Counted from the stretch's first letter, positions 9,074 to 18,689 are shown. The stretch: DNA of 64,000 nt from Sulfurospirillum sp. (GCA_030491005.1 JAKZMJ010000030.1:186001-250000); one strand, 5' to 3'. Numbers and translations are program-made. Notes: generated from the sequence alone by a model not told the origin.

Positions 9074-9598
9074 TTATTTTTTATTATTGTAGTATTTAAA
9101 AAGTTTTTTACTATATTCATCATCAAAATATATACAAGTAATGTCTTTTTTAGGTATTTGTGTGTGTTTTATACTTAATTTAGCATAAGGATTTAATTTA
9201 TTTACATATAATTTATTGCTATTAAATTTTACAATTTGACCTATTATAAATTGATTAACATCTTTTGTCGCACCTTCAATACATATTAAATTATAATTAT
9301 TTTTTAATGATAAAAATATACTATCAAGTGAATGTATATCTAAGTAATCAAGAGGATTATAGTTATTATTATTAACTTTTTTCATAACCTTTTCACGAAA
9401 TTTTTCTAATTTCTTATATTTAATCTTTTTTATATATTTTTTTGGAAAAATCATATATGAATGAAAATGCCAATCAACAATATCTACAATCAAAATAAAT
9501 TCCTTAGATTGTTTTAAAATATAAGCATATATTTCATCTTCAAAGTAGTACAATTTAACTTGCGAATAATTTTTAATGTAATCATCTATATTCTTCAT
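9074..9598 (-). CDS. hypothetical protein, about 174 aa
   Basis: Unrecognised soluble protein: an N-terminal alpha/beta part (YYFEDEIYAYILKQSKEFIL), a basic middle (KKYIKKIKYKKLEKFREK) and a C-terminal strand-rich part. The ATG at 9598 is preferred (GAAG upstream); a TTG at 9613 in the same frame would overlap the stop of the 42 aa gene before it. Either way the two genes are adjacent and probably cotranscribed. Confidence 0.5.
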   Translation of the reverse strand: MKNIDDYIKNYSQVKLYYFEDEIYAYILKQSKEFILIVDIVDWHFHSYMIFPKKYIKKIKYKKLEKFREKVMKKVNNNNYNPLDYLDIHSLDSIFLSLKNNYNLICIEGATKDVNQFIIGQIVKFNSNKLYVNKLNPYAKLSIKHTQIPKKDITCIYFDDEYSKKLFKYYNNKK

Positions 9599-9609
9599 TT
9601 TCTTCAATA

Positions 9610-9738
9610 TCAATTATTCTCTATTATAAAATAACATTTGGATATACCTAGATTAAAGTCTTCAAAAACTAACTCTTCATAGTTTGATATACGAATACAA
9701 GGTTCATTAATTATGGTTTGAAATTCTATTGCATACAT
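9610..9738 (-). CDS. 42 aa peptide resembling an antitoxin N terminus
   Basis: Reads MYAIEFQTIINEPCIRISNY and continues to 42 residues. The opening (M-x-A-I-E-F-x-T-x-I) is like the N-terminal strand of small antitoxin-type proteins in Campylobacterota, but the usual C-terminal toxin-binding helix is missing, so it may be truncated. ATG follows AATAAGGCGATAAG. It runs directly into the 174 aa gene, which could be its partner; no toxin fold was recognised there. Confidence 0.4.
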   Translation of the reverse strand: MYAIEFQTIINEPCIRISNYEELVFEDFNLGISKCYFIIENN

Positions 9739-9793
9739 CTTATCGCCTTATTATTGTTTTACAAGCCCAGTATAGCTAAATTCTTTAATTCTA

Positions 9794-10426
9794 TTAAATA
9801 TATATAAGAAAATTATAACTAGTATGAAAAATCATATTTCCCCATAATTGTTTAGTTTTTATAAACCACAATGTAGGAATCATAGAAAAAATAAATACTT
9901 CAATTAATTTTCCAAATCCTTGCCCCCAGTGTATTAAAGAAAAAATCAAAGAGCTTAATATTACTAATATTATGGTGCTTTTAATATGCTTATTTAATTC
10001 AGTAACGATAATACCTCTAAAGATAAGCTCTTCAATAATACCTGCTGATAAACTAGCATACAAGATTGTGATTAATCTTAAGGCTTTATCAGATGGAAAA
10101 GCATATCCTTGAAATAGGTTTGTTGGAAACATATCATTTAATATCAAACCAATAATTGAATAATCTATTATATACATAAATATACAAAGCAATAAAGCTA
10201 AAAATAAGTATGTTATTTTAAATGGAGCATTTAAAGGAATATGAAGCTTTGTAATTTTATTCTTTTTATAAAGATAGATTATTGTAACTACTGGAATGAT
10301 TGTATAAAAAATAATGTCTAACATCCACAGCAACATTATTTGTGATTGTGGAATAAATATTAAATAAAAATCATTTAATAAAAATGTCCAAGAGACTAAT
10401 AATATTATGAATATTGATTGTTTCAT
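9794..10426 (-). CDS. CPBP-family intramembrane metalloprotease
   Basis: 210 aa, about six membrane helices. It has the family's three conserved blocks: EELIFRG (the EExxxR glutamate pair, ~residue 132), LIHWGQG (metal-binding His) and FHTSYNFL near the C terminus (second His with Asn). The family (CAAX protease and bacteriocin processing, Pfam Abi/CPBP) includes type II CAAX proteases and bacteriocin self-immunity proteins. In this block of small immunity-like genes the second role is plausible, but nothing shows a substrate. The stop lies about 50 bases upstream of the 42 aa gene. Confidence 0.8.
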   Translation of the reverse strand: MKQSIFIILLVSWTFLLNDFYLIFIPQSQIMLLWMLDIIFYTIIPVVTIIYLYKKNKITKLHIPLNAPFKITYLFLALLLCIFMYIIDYSIIGLILNDMFPTNLFQGYAFPSDKALRLITILYASLSAGIIEELIFRGIIVTELNKHIKSTIILVILSSLIFSLIHWGQGFGKLIEVFIFSMIPTLWFIKTKQLWGNMIFHTSYNFLIYI

Positions 10427-10458
10427 TATTAGCTCAAAATTAATTAATTATTCGTAAT

Positions 10459-10722
10459 TTAATTTTCATAAATTTCATTCTCATTTTTATATAATCTTAA
10501 TTTAGAAAAGCAAATGCAGTTTTTATTTGTACATACTTTCCTTAAGCCTTTTTTATACAATCTATAACTTATATAAATTCCAATTATTAATAAAGTAAAA
10601 TCAAAAGCATTAAGCCCATTTATCCATATACCTATACTTACTATAAATATAGTAAAAATAACAAACATTTTACTTCTTATTTTAAAACTACTTTTACAAT
10701 ATATGCAATAATTATCTTTCAT
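10459..10722 (-). CDS. small zinc-ribbon-like membrane protein
   Basis: 87 aa. A CxxC pair at the N terminus (NYCIYCKSS) and CTNKNCICF near the C terminus flank two hydrophobic helices (residues ~18-35 and 40-56). This looks like a membrane protein whose two ends share a metal site. Family unknown. It lies 9 bases downstream of the DUF3592 gene on the same strand, so the two are probably cotranscribed. Confidence 0.5.
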   Translation of the reverse strand: MKDNYCIYCKSSFKIRSKMFVIFTIFIVSIGIWINGLNAFDFTLLIIGIYISYRLYKKGLRKVCTNKNCICFSKLRLYKNENEIYEN

Positions 10723-10731
10723 TATAACTCT

Positions 10732-11322
10732 TTAGTAAATATAAATTAGAATAAAATCCAATACAAGTATAGCTAAAAAAATAATTATCATATATATAGG
10801 TTTTAGCCATAAACCAAAGTTATTTTTTATCACTGCAATACTGTTTTCTTTATTATCATACAATACTGTAACTTTTTTATCAATAGTTTGTAATCCCCAA
10901 ATACTAATTTCATTATGAAACTTTATACTTTTATTATTAATATTCTTAAACATAACAATAGGTGCATTTGTATTAAATGGGGTATTCCCTTTTTCATATG
11001 AAACAATATTTCCAATTGTTACACAAGCACTTTTTTTAAATTTAATTCTTTTAAAGATTAGATAAATTGCACCTATGAAAATCATAAATGAAGATATATT
11101 TAATATCATAAATAAGATAATTGTAATCAAATCATTAGCTAAAATAATATGCAAAGATAGAATTAGAATAATTAAAAAATAATTAAAAGTAAATAATAAT
11201 TTATTTTCAATAGTGATAATATTAATTATTTTATTGATTAGCAATTTGATTTCCTGCATATTCCAAAAGACCATGCCTTGAACCTTGTATAGTATTATTG
11301 ATATAAAAAAAATATTTTCCAA
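10732..11322 (-). CDS. DUF3592-like membrane protein
   Basis: 196 aa as opened at TTG 11322. The central domain (GNIVSYEKGNTPFNTNAPIV, then KKVTVLYDNKENSIAVI) has the look of DUF3592, a domain of unknown role flanked by membrane helices; helices lie at residues ~45-65, 70-90 and 172-195. The true start is uncertain: ATG codons at residues 17 and 22 are alternatives, and the first ~20 residues overlap another open frame that reads IQGSRHGLLEYAGNQIAN. DUF3592 genes often lie in toxin-immunity arrays, which fits the block. Confidence 0.6.
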   Translation of the reverse strand: MENIFFISIILYKVQGMVFWNMQEIKLLINKIINIITIENKLLFTFNYFLIILILSLHIILANDLITIILFMILNISSFMIFIGAIYLIFKRIKFKKSACVTIGNIVSYEKGNTPFNTNAPIVMFKNINNKSIKFHNEISIWGLQTIDKKVTVLYDNKENSIAVIKNNFGLWLKPIYMIIIFLAILVLDFILIYIY

Positions 11323-11351
11323 ATTGTTGATATTTCATATTAAAAAAAACC

Positions 11352-11591
11352 TCATGCAGATATTAATGAATAAATATCAAATATCAATAAAATCATCAAA
11401 ATAATAATCCAATATTTATCTCTTTTTAATACTTTACTGATATGAATTTGTTCTTTTAATAAAATATATGTAAAATACAAAAATATTATTACAAAAACAT
11501 TAGAATCAAAAAATCTTAAAAAAAACTTCTCAATACTAAGAATTGAAACCATGGCTAAGAATACAAAAAAGAAAATACTAATTTTTTTCAT
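11352..11591 (-). CDS. small membrane protein, 79 aa
   Basis: Three hydrophobic segments (residues ~4-20, 28-46, 60-77) and little else. Unrecognised. It is the first gene of the minus-strand accessory run; the SDR gene upstream begins about 1.1 kb away. Confidence 0.45.
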   Translation of the reverse strand: MKKISIFFFVFLAMVSILSIEKFFLRFFDSNVFVIIFLYFTYILLKEQIHISKVLKRDKYWIIILMILLIFDIYSLISA

Positions 11592-11628
11592 AGCAGTAAC
11601 TTTTAAACTGGTTTGAGTTTTTTAATAC

Positions 11629-12687
11629 TCATATTTTTTTAAATACATTATTATCTATAAGTTGCTGAAAAAAATCATTAATAGTATCTTTAATTGGATG
11701 GTAATTTATGCCTAATTCTTTTATTCCTTTTGAATTATCTATATTCAATTGATAGTTAACATTCGTGCTAATTATATTTCTAGGAACTCCAACCATTGGT
11801 GCTATTAACCACACTAAGAATTTAGGTAAGTTTCCTTTAGGTAAGGGGTAGGTATCACCATACTTGTCTTGAAGTAATTGTGCTAATCCAAGGATACTTT
11901 TATTTTCAGCTGAGATTATATGCCTTCCCTTAGCACTTGGTCGAAAACCTGCTTCATAATGTGCGTTGGCAACATCACGAACATCAACAAGCCCCATAGT
12001 TATATTCACAGCACCCATTTTCATAGATCCATCACCTAATTGCTTTACAATTTTAAAGCTCTCAGAACTTGCAAAAGGATTAATTCCAGGACCAATAATC
12101 AAAGAAGGGTTAATGACTACGAGATCCCACCTATTTTGTACTTTATTTATTTCCCATGCTTTCTTTTCTGCTAAAACTTTAGAAAAGCTATATGGATTGT
12201 TTTTTAATGAAGATGAAGTGTTCCATTGTTCTTCTGTTAAGGTCATATTTGGATAATCCACTAAATCTTTACTACTTCCATAAATAGAAGCAACACTGCT
12301 TGTTAAGACAACTCTTTTAACACTACTTGTATCATTTACACTGTTCAAAACATTTTCTGTCCCTATTAATGCTGGGTCTACTAAATCTAATTGAGGATTT
12401 TTAACTCTTAGTGTAAAAGGGGATGCCGTATGAATAACTAGCTCACATCCTATCATTGCTTCATCATAAGATCCTTTACTCAATAAATCTGCTTTAAAAT
12501 ACTTAATCGAACCGTTAGATTTATACGCTATTGCATCTAAATATTTTGTTTTGTTCCCATTTTGTGGATCGCGTATTGGAGCATGAATTGTAATGCCTTC
12601 TTGTAATAGTTTTTCTGCTATTTTACCAGCTAAATATCCTGTTGCTCCTGTTAATAATACTGGTTTAGTTTTATCTATTTTCATCAT
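11629..12687 (-). CDS. extended SDR / NAD(P)-dependent epimerase-reductase
   Basis: 352 aa oxidoreductase of the extended short-chain dehydrogenase family, closest in pattern to dihydroflavonol-4-reductase-like enzymes. Rossmann motif GATGYLAGKIAEKL at residue ~14, the TSSVASIYG strand, and the catalytic YSFSKVLAEKKA (YxxxK, ~residue 167). The C-terminal half is the variable substrate domain. ATGATG start behind AAGGAAA. It lies 25 bases downstream of a second NAD-binding protein gene, with a CrtC-like gene above it, so the three may form a small operon acting on a lipid or terpenoid-like substrate; that is inference. Confidence 0.8.
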   Translation of the reverse strand: MMKIDKTKPVLLTGATGYLAGKIAEKLLQEGITIHAPIRDPQNGNKTKYLDAIAYKSNGSIKYFKADLLSKGSYDEAMIGCELVIHTASPFTLRVKNPQLDLVDPALIGTENVLNSVNDTSSVKRVVLTSSVASIYGSSKDLVDYPNMTLTEEQWNTSSSLKNNPYSFSKVLAEKKAWEINKVQNRWDLVVINPSLIIGPGINPFASSESFKIVKQLGDGSMKMGAVNITMGLVDVRDVANAHYEAGFRPSAKGRHIISAENKSILGLAQLLQDKYGDTYPLPKGNLPKFLVWLIAPMVGVPRNIISTNVNYQLNIDNSKGIKELGINYHPIKDTINDFFQQLIDNNVFKKI

Positions 12688-12712
12688 TATTTTATTTCCT
12701 TATTCATATTGT

Positions 12713-13405
12713 CTAATTTTTTTTAGATTCAATCATTTCTTTATAATGATAAATTGTAATTCCTTGTTTATTAGCTTTGGAAGCTTCTAACATAGATTTA
12801 GCAACATCATAAGCTTTGATAGGTCTAAGCTTCATGGGCAGTAAAAATGATAATGAATTCATAAGTACTTTAGCAATAGTTTCTCCTAATCTAAAATCTT
12901 CTCTTTTATCCAATAATTGTGATGGTCTAAAAATGCAAAGTGATGGAATATTTAAACTGCTTATAGTATCTTCAACTTCTCCTTTGAGGCTAGTGTAAAA
13001 ACTATTACTCTTACTATTTGCCCCATAAGCAGATACTAGTAAAAATTGTGTACAACCTGTTTCTAAACTTAATTTAGCAGCAGTTACGGGAATGTCATAA
13101 TCTACTTTTCTATATTGTTCTTTATTTCCTCCAGTTTTTTTATTTGTTGTCCCAACAGTGCAAAACACTGCACTACTCCCACTTATTTCTTCTTTAAAGG
13201 CTTTTTCATCATTAAAATCAATTATTGACACTTTAACTTTTGGATTACTAATCTTAACAGGTCTTCTAACTATTATTTTGATTTTACTAAATTCTAAGTC
13301 ATCTTGTAATAGGCTTAATAGTTTATTTCCAATTATCCCTGTTGCTCCTATGATAGTTGCTGTTTTTTCTACTAAAATTTCAGTAGCTTCTTTATTTTTT
13401 TTCAT
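12713..13405 (-). CDS. NAD(P)H-binding oxidoreductase (atypical SDR)
   Basis: 230 aa, with a Rossmann fold opened by IIGATGIIGNKLLS near residue 18 and the segment FCTVGTTNKKTGGNKEQYRKVDYD. It resembles the HTATIP2/NmrA-like atypical SDR group, which binds NADP but often lacks the usual YxxxK site. It has no clear catalytic YxxxK, only QFLLVSAYGANSKSNSFYTS and KGEVE. It sits between the epimerase-like gene (25 bases) and the broken CrtC-like gene (33 bases) on one strand, which suggests a shared role. Confidence 0.7.
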   Translation of the reverse strand: MKKNKEATEILVEKTATIIGATGIIGNKLLSLLQDDLEFSKIKIIVRRPVKISNPKVKVSIIDFNDEKAFKEEISGSSAVFCTVGTTNKKTGGNKEQYRKVDYDIPVTAAKLSLETGCTQFLLVSAYGANSKSNSFYTSLKGEVEDTISSLNIPSLCIFRPSQLLDKREDFRLGETIAKVLMNSLSFLLPMKLRPIKAYDVAKSMLEASKANKQGITIYHYKEMIESKKN

Positions 13406-13437
13406 TAATCTTATTTATCATTAAGAATATGCTCTTT

Positions 13438-14558
13438 TTATCTTCCATGTGGTTTTCCAAAATACATCAATTCCCAAACAGCTGTAGCACTAGAATGCTT
13501 TTCTATTAATTTATTTGCTTTAAATACTTTAATTTCTGATTTTCCTGCAAATCTAAAGTAAGCACCATCAAAACCAGTAATTGTTTTAGCCAAAAAATAT
13601 TTAAACCCCTTACTACCTAATGAATCTTCAAGAATATCTATTTCTTCAATTATCTTTTCTTTTATAAGATAAAGTTCATATCTATATTCATCGTCAGGAT
13701 TATTGTATATAAAAAGCAAGTCATCACTTATATCTTTATTGAATACAGGATGCATTTTCCCATAAGTTCTATATAATTTTACTCGCGCCCCATTATCTGC
13801 GATTGTTTTTCCATCTTTAGAAATATTAAATACAACTATATTATCATTGTTAAATTCTTTTTCTGAAATCATTTCAGATGCTATTATATTATAAGGACCT
13901 ATCTCAGCCCTTGACCAATACCAATTGTTAAACAATTTTGCCATACTAATATTGCCCCAGTTATGGTCATGATAACAAGAGCCTGAAGTAACAACAGTTT
14001 CATTATCGTGAGTATAAGTAAGATCTACTTTTCCTTGTGGAATAGCTACTACCCAATTGAATAATTTCTCTTTTTCTATCCCAAAAGTCATATGTCCTGT
14101 TTTTGGTCTCCAACTCTCAGTAGTTCTTTTGATTTTTGCTGTTAAGTTAAAATTTTCATCTTCAACATGAATTTCATATTCTTCTAAATTCCCTCTAAAG
14201 TAATTTTTATCTATTTTACATCACAAGTGTCTTTTGAAGCAGAAAACGCTTCTGCATCAAATCTTACTTCTTTTTTAATCTTAGTTCCGTCAGGCTTATT
14301 AAAGGTTGCAGTAACTTTTGGACTTAAAGGATTATTTAAATTAGTAATATCTTTAGTATAAAAAACTATAACTAATATACTTCCATCTTCTAAATGGGCA
14401 TCAAAATACCACCATTCATAAGTACCTTTTTCTCCAGTAGAGCGCATACCATCTTCCCATTTTTCAGGTGCATTTGTTTCTTTTAGATTAAATCTTTTGT
14501 AGTCATCACTAAGATTTGCTAATTTTTCCATATTATCTCCATAATAGTACAGAAGCAC
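13438..14558 (-). pseudogene. CrtC/lipocalin-like gene with a one-base frameshift
   Basis: Two adjoining frames (14211-14558 and the extension of 13438-14091) make one protein of about 370 aa related to the lipocalin-like hydroxyneurosporene-dehydratase (CrtC/AttH) family. The first part has the hallmark GTYEWWYFDAHLEDG; the second has GSCYHDHNWGN and NWYWSRAEIG. Between them the frame is lost at 14213-14219, where GTAAAATA should read GTAAAAATA: one A is missing from a short run. With it restored the protein reads on through KIDKNYFRGNLEEYEIHVED. A sequencing error or a true recent mutation are both possible. It sits upstream of two NAD-binding oxidoreductase genes on the same strand. Confidence 0.75.
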
Positions 14559-14645
14559 TTGTTGGCATTAGAATACAGCTTTTATACATGGTTTAAAAAA
14601 TTGTCATAAATAACTTCTTTATTAAAACTATCTTAGTAAATGAAA

Positions 14646-14664
14646 ACTTAAATAAATATTAAGT
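14646..14664. promoter_or_regulatory. palindromic operator candidate, ygbA side
   Basis: Inverted repeat ACTTAA-N7-TTAAGT between the CrtC-like gene and the ygbA-like gene. The same 19 bases, with about 10 conserved flanking bases, occur upstream of the PFOR gene at 45603-45621. Two identical palindromes upstream of different genes suggest a shared regulator, not identified. Confidence 0.5.
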
Positions 14665-14714
14665 GTAAAGATTGTTTATATAATAAGCTATACTTAATAC
14701 AAAAAGGATTTCTT

Positions 14715-15074
14715 ATTCATTTTGATAAATTCAAGAAAGAAGTTCACATATTAAAAATTTTTTTTGAACTTTATTGTAAAGATAAACATAATAGCAAAGC
14801 AATGACAAAACATAAACTAAACTATAAAAATCAAGACATCAACTTAGAGCTTGATTTATGTGAAAACTGTCTAACAAGTATTAATTATTCTTTTGATAAA
14901 TTGCTAATTTGTCCACATGAAGAAAAGCCAAGATGTAGAATTTGTCCTAATCCTTGTTATGAAAAAGGCAAATGGAAAGCATTATCAAAAATAATGCGAT
15001 ACTCAGGTGCAAAACTAGGTCTTACAAAATTAAAAAACAAAATAAAAGAAAAATTTAAAAAAATAATTTATTAG
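14715..15074 (+). CDS. ygbA: YgbA-like 'nitrous oxide-stimulated promoter' family protein
   Basis: Small cysteine-rich cytoplasmic protein of the YgbA_NO family. In E. coli ygbA is switched on under nitrosative stress. Conserved features seen: LDLCENCLTSINYSFDKL, then ICPHEEKPRCRICPNPCYEKG and a basic tail. The first ATG (14802) would cut off a conserved stretch (FKKEVHILKIFFELYCKDKH) that is open upstream. The frame extends to an ATT at 14715 that sits 7 bases after AAAAAGG, so a non-AUG start (or a mutated or misread ATG) giving 119 aa is likely. A palindrome shared with the PFOR promoter lies upstream. Confidence 0.75.
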   Translation: MHFDKFKKEVHILKIFFELYCKDKHNSKAMTKHKLNYKNQDINLELDLCENCLTSINYSFDKLLICPHEEKPRCRICPNPCYEKGKWKALSKIMRYSGAKLGLTKLKNKIKEKFKKIIY

Positions 15075-15228
15075 AAAAAAAATAATAGTGAAAACTCTTG
15101 CCATACTTGTAAAACCATAAAAATAACACTAATTTTAATGCTAACAAAGTTAAATCTGATTCTGATCTTAAAAACAAAAAGAGTTTTAATTAAGTCAGTT
15201 TTATTGTATATATTATCGTTTTATCTTG

Positions 15229-15318
15229 CTTCTTATTATGCAAATTAATCTGCATCTTAAGTCTATTAATAACAGTAGGCAATACCTGAAATTTGACTTG
15301 CATTACATAATGCTAAAG
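15229..15318 (-). pseudogene. decayed duplicate of the mnmG 3' end
   Basis: The minus strand gives LCNASQISGIAYCY before stops, against [14 protein letters not shown] in the real MnmG C terminus. The base match continues to the last codons (the plus strand reads cttcttattatgcaaattaa here and cttcttataatgcacattaa at 16788-16807). Rough identity is near 70-75%, with small indels. It is a direct repeat of the true mnmG end, placed on the far side of the helicase gene. Confidence 0.7.
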
Positions 15319-15327
15319 GCTTTATTT

Positions 15328-16665
15328 CTATGAATTTCTTGCTTGATTTGATGACCTATTCCTAGAACTTGGTCTTGAAGATGAATTATTCGTAGAAGAA
15401 TTTCTTCTATTATTTTTATCACCATTAGCTCTTGAAGTATTAAAATTATTATTTCTATTATTTGAAGGGCTTTTTGAACCTCTATTTCCACCACGACCCT
15501 TTTGTTTTTTAGGTTCTGCTTTAATTTTAGGATCAACTTCATAGCCATCTACATGAATATGTTCAATCTCTTTTTTTAATAATTTTTCTATATCAGTTAA
15601 ATACTCTTTTTCATCAATACAAACTAATGATATAGCATGTCCTTCTTTTCCAGCACGTCCAGTTCTTCCTATTCTATGTACATAATCTTCAGGTATATTT
15701 GGTAATTCATAATTAATTACATAAGGCAAGGAAACAATATCTATACCACGAGCTGCAATATCAGTAGCCACTAAAACTCTAATATTACCATTTTTAAAAT
15801 CAGCCAAAGCTTTTGTTCTAGCACCTTGCGATTTATTTCCGTGTATTGCGGCACTTTTTAGACCATCATAATCAAGTAATTTACTAAGTTTATTTGCACC
15901 ATGTTTAGTTCTTGTAAACACTAGAACTTGTTTCATATTTTGGTCGTTTATAATATGCGTTATTAAGTTGTTTTTATCTTTTTTATTTACTTTATGCACG
16001 ATATGTTTAACTTTATGATTGGTTGCATTTGCTTTTGCAACTTCTACTAATGTAGGGTCATTTAATAATTTTGCTGCTAATTCCTTAATACTTTTAGAAA
16101 ATGTTGCTGAAAATAATAAGTTTTGTTTTTTAGCAGGAAGCATCGCTAGTACTTTTTTAATATCGTGAATAAATCCCATATCAAGCATTCTATCTGCTTC
16201 ATCAAGTACAAAAAACTCAACAGCACTTAAATCTAAAGCTTTTTGATTTACTAAGTCTAACATTCTTCCAGGGGTAGCTACGAGTATATCAACACCTTTT
16301 TTGATTGCTGCTTTTTGAGGGTTGATTCCAACTCCACCAAATACAACCGCACTTGTAAAGTTTGTATATTTAGAATAAGTTACAACATTTGCATGTACTT
16401 GTGCTGCTAATTCTCTTGTAGGTGTTAAAATCAGAGCTTTTACTTGTAATTTTGCTACTTTTTTATTATTTTGGCTTAGTAGTTCTAACATTGGAAGTGT
16501 AAAACCTGCTGTTTTACCTGTTCCAGTTTGTGCCGCTGCTAACACATCTTTTTTTTCTAAGATAAGTGGTATTGCTTTTTCTTGAATTGGTGAAGGAGTT
16601 TTATACCCTTGATCGTTGATTGCTTTTAACAGAGGTTTACTAAGACCTAGTTTTTCAAATGACAT
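15328..16665 (-). CDS. rhlE: DEAD-box RNA helicase (RhlE type)
   Basis: ATP-dependent RNA helicase, 445 aa. All core motifs are present in order: Q motif (GYKTPSPIQ), AAQTGTGKT (I), PTRELAAQ (Ia), [15 protein letters not shown] (II), SATFSKS (III), [14 protein letters not shown] (V) and [10 protein letters not shown] (VI). After ~residue 385 comes a basic Arg/Asn/Ser-rich tail typical of RhlE-like enzymes that bind RNA. ATG at 16665; weak ribosome site. It lies between mnmG and a ghost of the mnmG 3' end, so it was probably inserted there. Roles in ribosome assembly or RNA decay are known for the family. Confidence 0.92.
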   Translation of the reverse strand: MSFEKLGLSKPLLKAINDQGYKTPSPIQEKAIPLILEKKDVLAAAQTGTGKTAGFTLPMLELLSQNNKKVAKLQVKALILTPTRELAAQVHANVVTYSKYTNFTSAVVFGGVGINPQKAAIKKGVDILVATPGRMLDLVNQKALDLSAVEFFVLDEADRMLDMGFIHDIKKVLAMLPAKKQNLLFSATFSKSIKELAAKLLNDPTLVEVAKANATNHKVKHIVHKVNKKDKNNLITHIINDQNMKQVLVFTRTKHGANKLSKLLDYDGLKSAAIHGNKSQGARTKALADFKNGNIRVLVATDIAARGIDIVSLPYVINYELPNIPEDYVHRIGRTGRAGKEGHAISLVCIDEKEYLTDIEKLLKKEIEHIHVDGYEVDPKIKAEPKKQKGRGGNRGSKSPSNNRNNNFNTSRANGDKNNRRNSSTNNSSSRPSSRNRSSNQARNS

Positions 16666-16782
16666 TTTAGCCCTTAATTTTTTTGGAAGTATAGCATAAG
16701 TTTATTTAGCAATATTATTTTGATATATATACAGCCATAGACACAAGTCTTGAAGCATACGCAACTTAATGAAAAAAAACAA

Positions 16783-18651
16783 TCACTTCTTATAATGCAC
16801 ATTAATATACATATGGAGTATATCAATAGCAGCAGGGGTTATACCTGATACTTGACTTGCATTAAATAATGTTGGAGGTCGAAATTTTTCTAATTTTTCA
16901 ACAGCTTCATTTGACAAACCAGGAATATCTTTATATATAAAAGTATTAGGTATTTTTAAATTTAACATTTTTTTCATTTTTTCAATTTGTTTTTGTTGTT
17001 TTTGAACATATCTATAATATTTTGCTTCAATAATAATTTGTTCTTTTATATAAGTATCCAAATCTTTATATTTTGGTACTAAAACATCAAAAGCATTTGT
17101 ATCAACAGTATTTCTTCCAATAATATCTAAAAGTAAGACTCTATCTTTAATTTTATCTTGTTTAAGTTTTTCTAATAATTCTAAATTTTCTTTTTTTGAA
17201 GTAAACCATTCTTCTTTCATAAAACTTATTGCTTCATTAATGATTTTATTTTTTTTTTGTACCTTTTGTATTGTTGTATCATCAATAAGACCAAAATTAT
17301 GACCATATGAACTAAGTCTAATATCAGCACTTTCTTCTCTTAAAAGAAGTCTATATTCAGCTCGTGAAGTAAACATTCTATAAGGTTCTGTGCTTCCTTT
17401 TGTAACTAAATCATCTATTAAAACAGCAATATAAGCTTCATCACGTCTGAGAATAAAGGGTTCTTTTTTGTCTATGGCTAAACTTGCATTAATTCCAGCT
17501 ATTAGTCCTTGTGCTGCTGCTTCTTCATAACCTGTTGTTGCATTTATTTGTCCTGCTAGATAAAGGTTTTTTATTTTTTTTGTTTCAAGTGTATGTTTTA
17601 ATTGTGTAGGATCAACATAATCATACTCAATTGCATATCCATATCTGACAATCTTAGCATTTTGTAAACCTTTAATTGATTTAATCATAGTTTTTTGAAC
17701 ATCAATAGGCATAGAAGTACTAAGTCCATTTATATAATATTCACTTTTCATAGCAGTTTGGGGCTCTAAAAATAATTGATGTCTATCTCGCTCAGAAAAG
17801 CGACTAATTTTATCTTCAATACTTGGACAATATCGTGGACCACTTCCTTGTATTTGACCTGTAAATAAAGGAGCTCTTGCAAAATTTGATGAAATAGTAT
17901 TATGTGTTCCTAAATTTGTGTAAGTTATATAACAAGGATGTTGTTTTGGATTAAATGTTTGTTTATTTGTTCTAAAAGAAAAGGGTGTTGGAATTTCATC
18001 ACCTCCGTGTTCATCCATTTGAGAAAAATCAATAGAATTTCCATCAATTCGTGCAGGAGTACCTGTTTTTAATCTTCCTATTTTTAATCCTAATTCTTTT
18101 AATTGACTTGAAAGTGTAGTTGAAGGAAGTTCCCAAGCTCTTCCTGCTTCATAAGTTTTTTCACCTATATGAATCAGACCTTTCATAAAAGTTCCAGTTG
18201 TTAAAATTACTTTTAAAGAGTTTAGTTGCTCACCTAATTTTGTTCTAACACCACATACTTCTTTTTTTTCATTTAAAGTAAGAAAAGATACTTCATCTTG
18301 GTAAACTTCAAGATTAGCTGTTTCATAGCAAATTTTTCTCATATACTCTTTATATTTATCCATATCAATTTGAGCTCTACTACCTTGAACGGCTGCACCC
18401 TTTGAAGCATTTAAAACTCTAAATTGAATGCCAGAATAATCTGTACACAAACCCATTTCTCCGCCTAAGGCATCAAGTTCACGTACTAAGTGTCCTTTAG
18501 CAAGTCCTCCAATAGCAGGATTACAAGAAGCTGCTCCTATTTGCTCAACTAACATAGTAATTAAAAGTGTTTTTTTACCCATTCTAGCACAAGACAATGA
18601 TGCTTCAATTCCTGCATGTCCTGCTCCTACGACTATAACATCATATTCCAT
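16783..18651 (-). CDS. mnmG: tRNA uridine-5-carboxymethylaminomethyl modification enzyme MnmG
   Basis: FAD/NADH-dependent subunit of the MnmEG complex, which modifies the wobble uridine of several tRNAs. About 622 aa. FAD-binding [12 protein letters not shown] near the N terminus, [15 protein letters not shown], a family-typical [11 protein letters not shown] and the C-terminal helical domain ending [17 protein letters not shown]. The start at 18651 is chosen because AAGGG precedes it at six bases and [11 protein letters not shown] is the conserved beginning; the open frame runs 18 codons further upstream. Its 3' end has a decayed duplicate at 15229-15318, and a fragment of the ribE 5' end lies just upstream. 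Confidence 0.95.
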   Translation of the reverse strand: MEYDVIVVGAGHAGIEASLSCARMGKKTLLITMLVEQIGAASCNPAIGGLAKGHLVRELDALGGEMGLCTDYSGIQFRVLNASKGAAVQGSRAQIDMDKYKEYMRKICYETANLEVYQDEVSFLTLNEKKEVCGVRTKLGEQLNSLKVILTTGTFMKGLIHIGEKTYEAGRAWELPSTTLSSQLKELGLKIGRLKTGTPARIDGNSIDFSQMDEHGGDEIPTPFSFRTNKQTFNPKQHPCYITYTNLGTHNTISSNFARAPLFTGQIQGSGPRYCPSIEDKISRFSERDRHQLFLEPQTAMKSEYYINGLSTSMPIDVQKTMIKSIKGLQNAKIVRYGYAIEYDYVDPTQLKHTLETKKIKNLYLAGQINATTGYEEAAAQGLIAGINASLAIDKKEPFILRRDEAYIAVLIDDLVTKGSTEPYRMFTSRAEYRLLLREESADIRLSSYGHNFGLIDDTTIQKVQKKNKIINEAISFMKEEWFTSKKENLELLEKLKQDKIKDRVLLLDIIGRNTVDTNAFDVLVPKYKDLDTYIKEQIIIEAKYYRYVQKQQKQIEKMKKMLNLKIPNTFIYKDIPGLSNEAVEKLEKFRPPTLFNASQVSGITPAAIDILHMYINVHYKK

Positions 18652-18689
18652 TTTTTCCCTTAATTGCTTTTTGATTGTATTTTCGCCAT

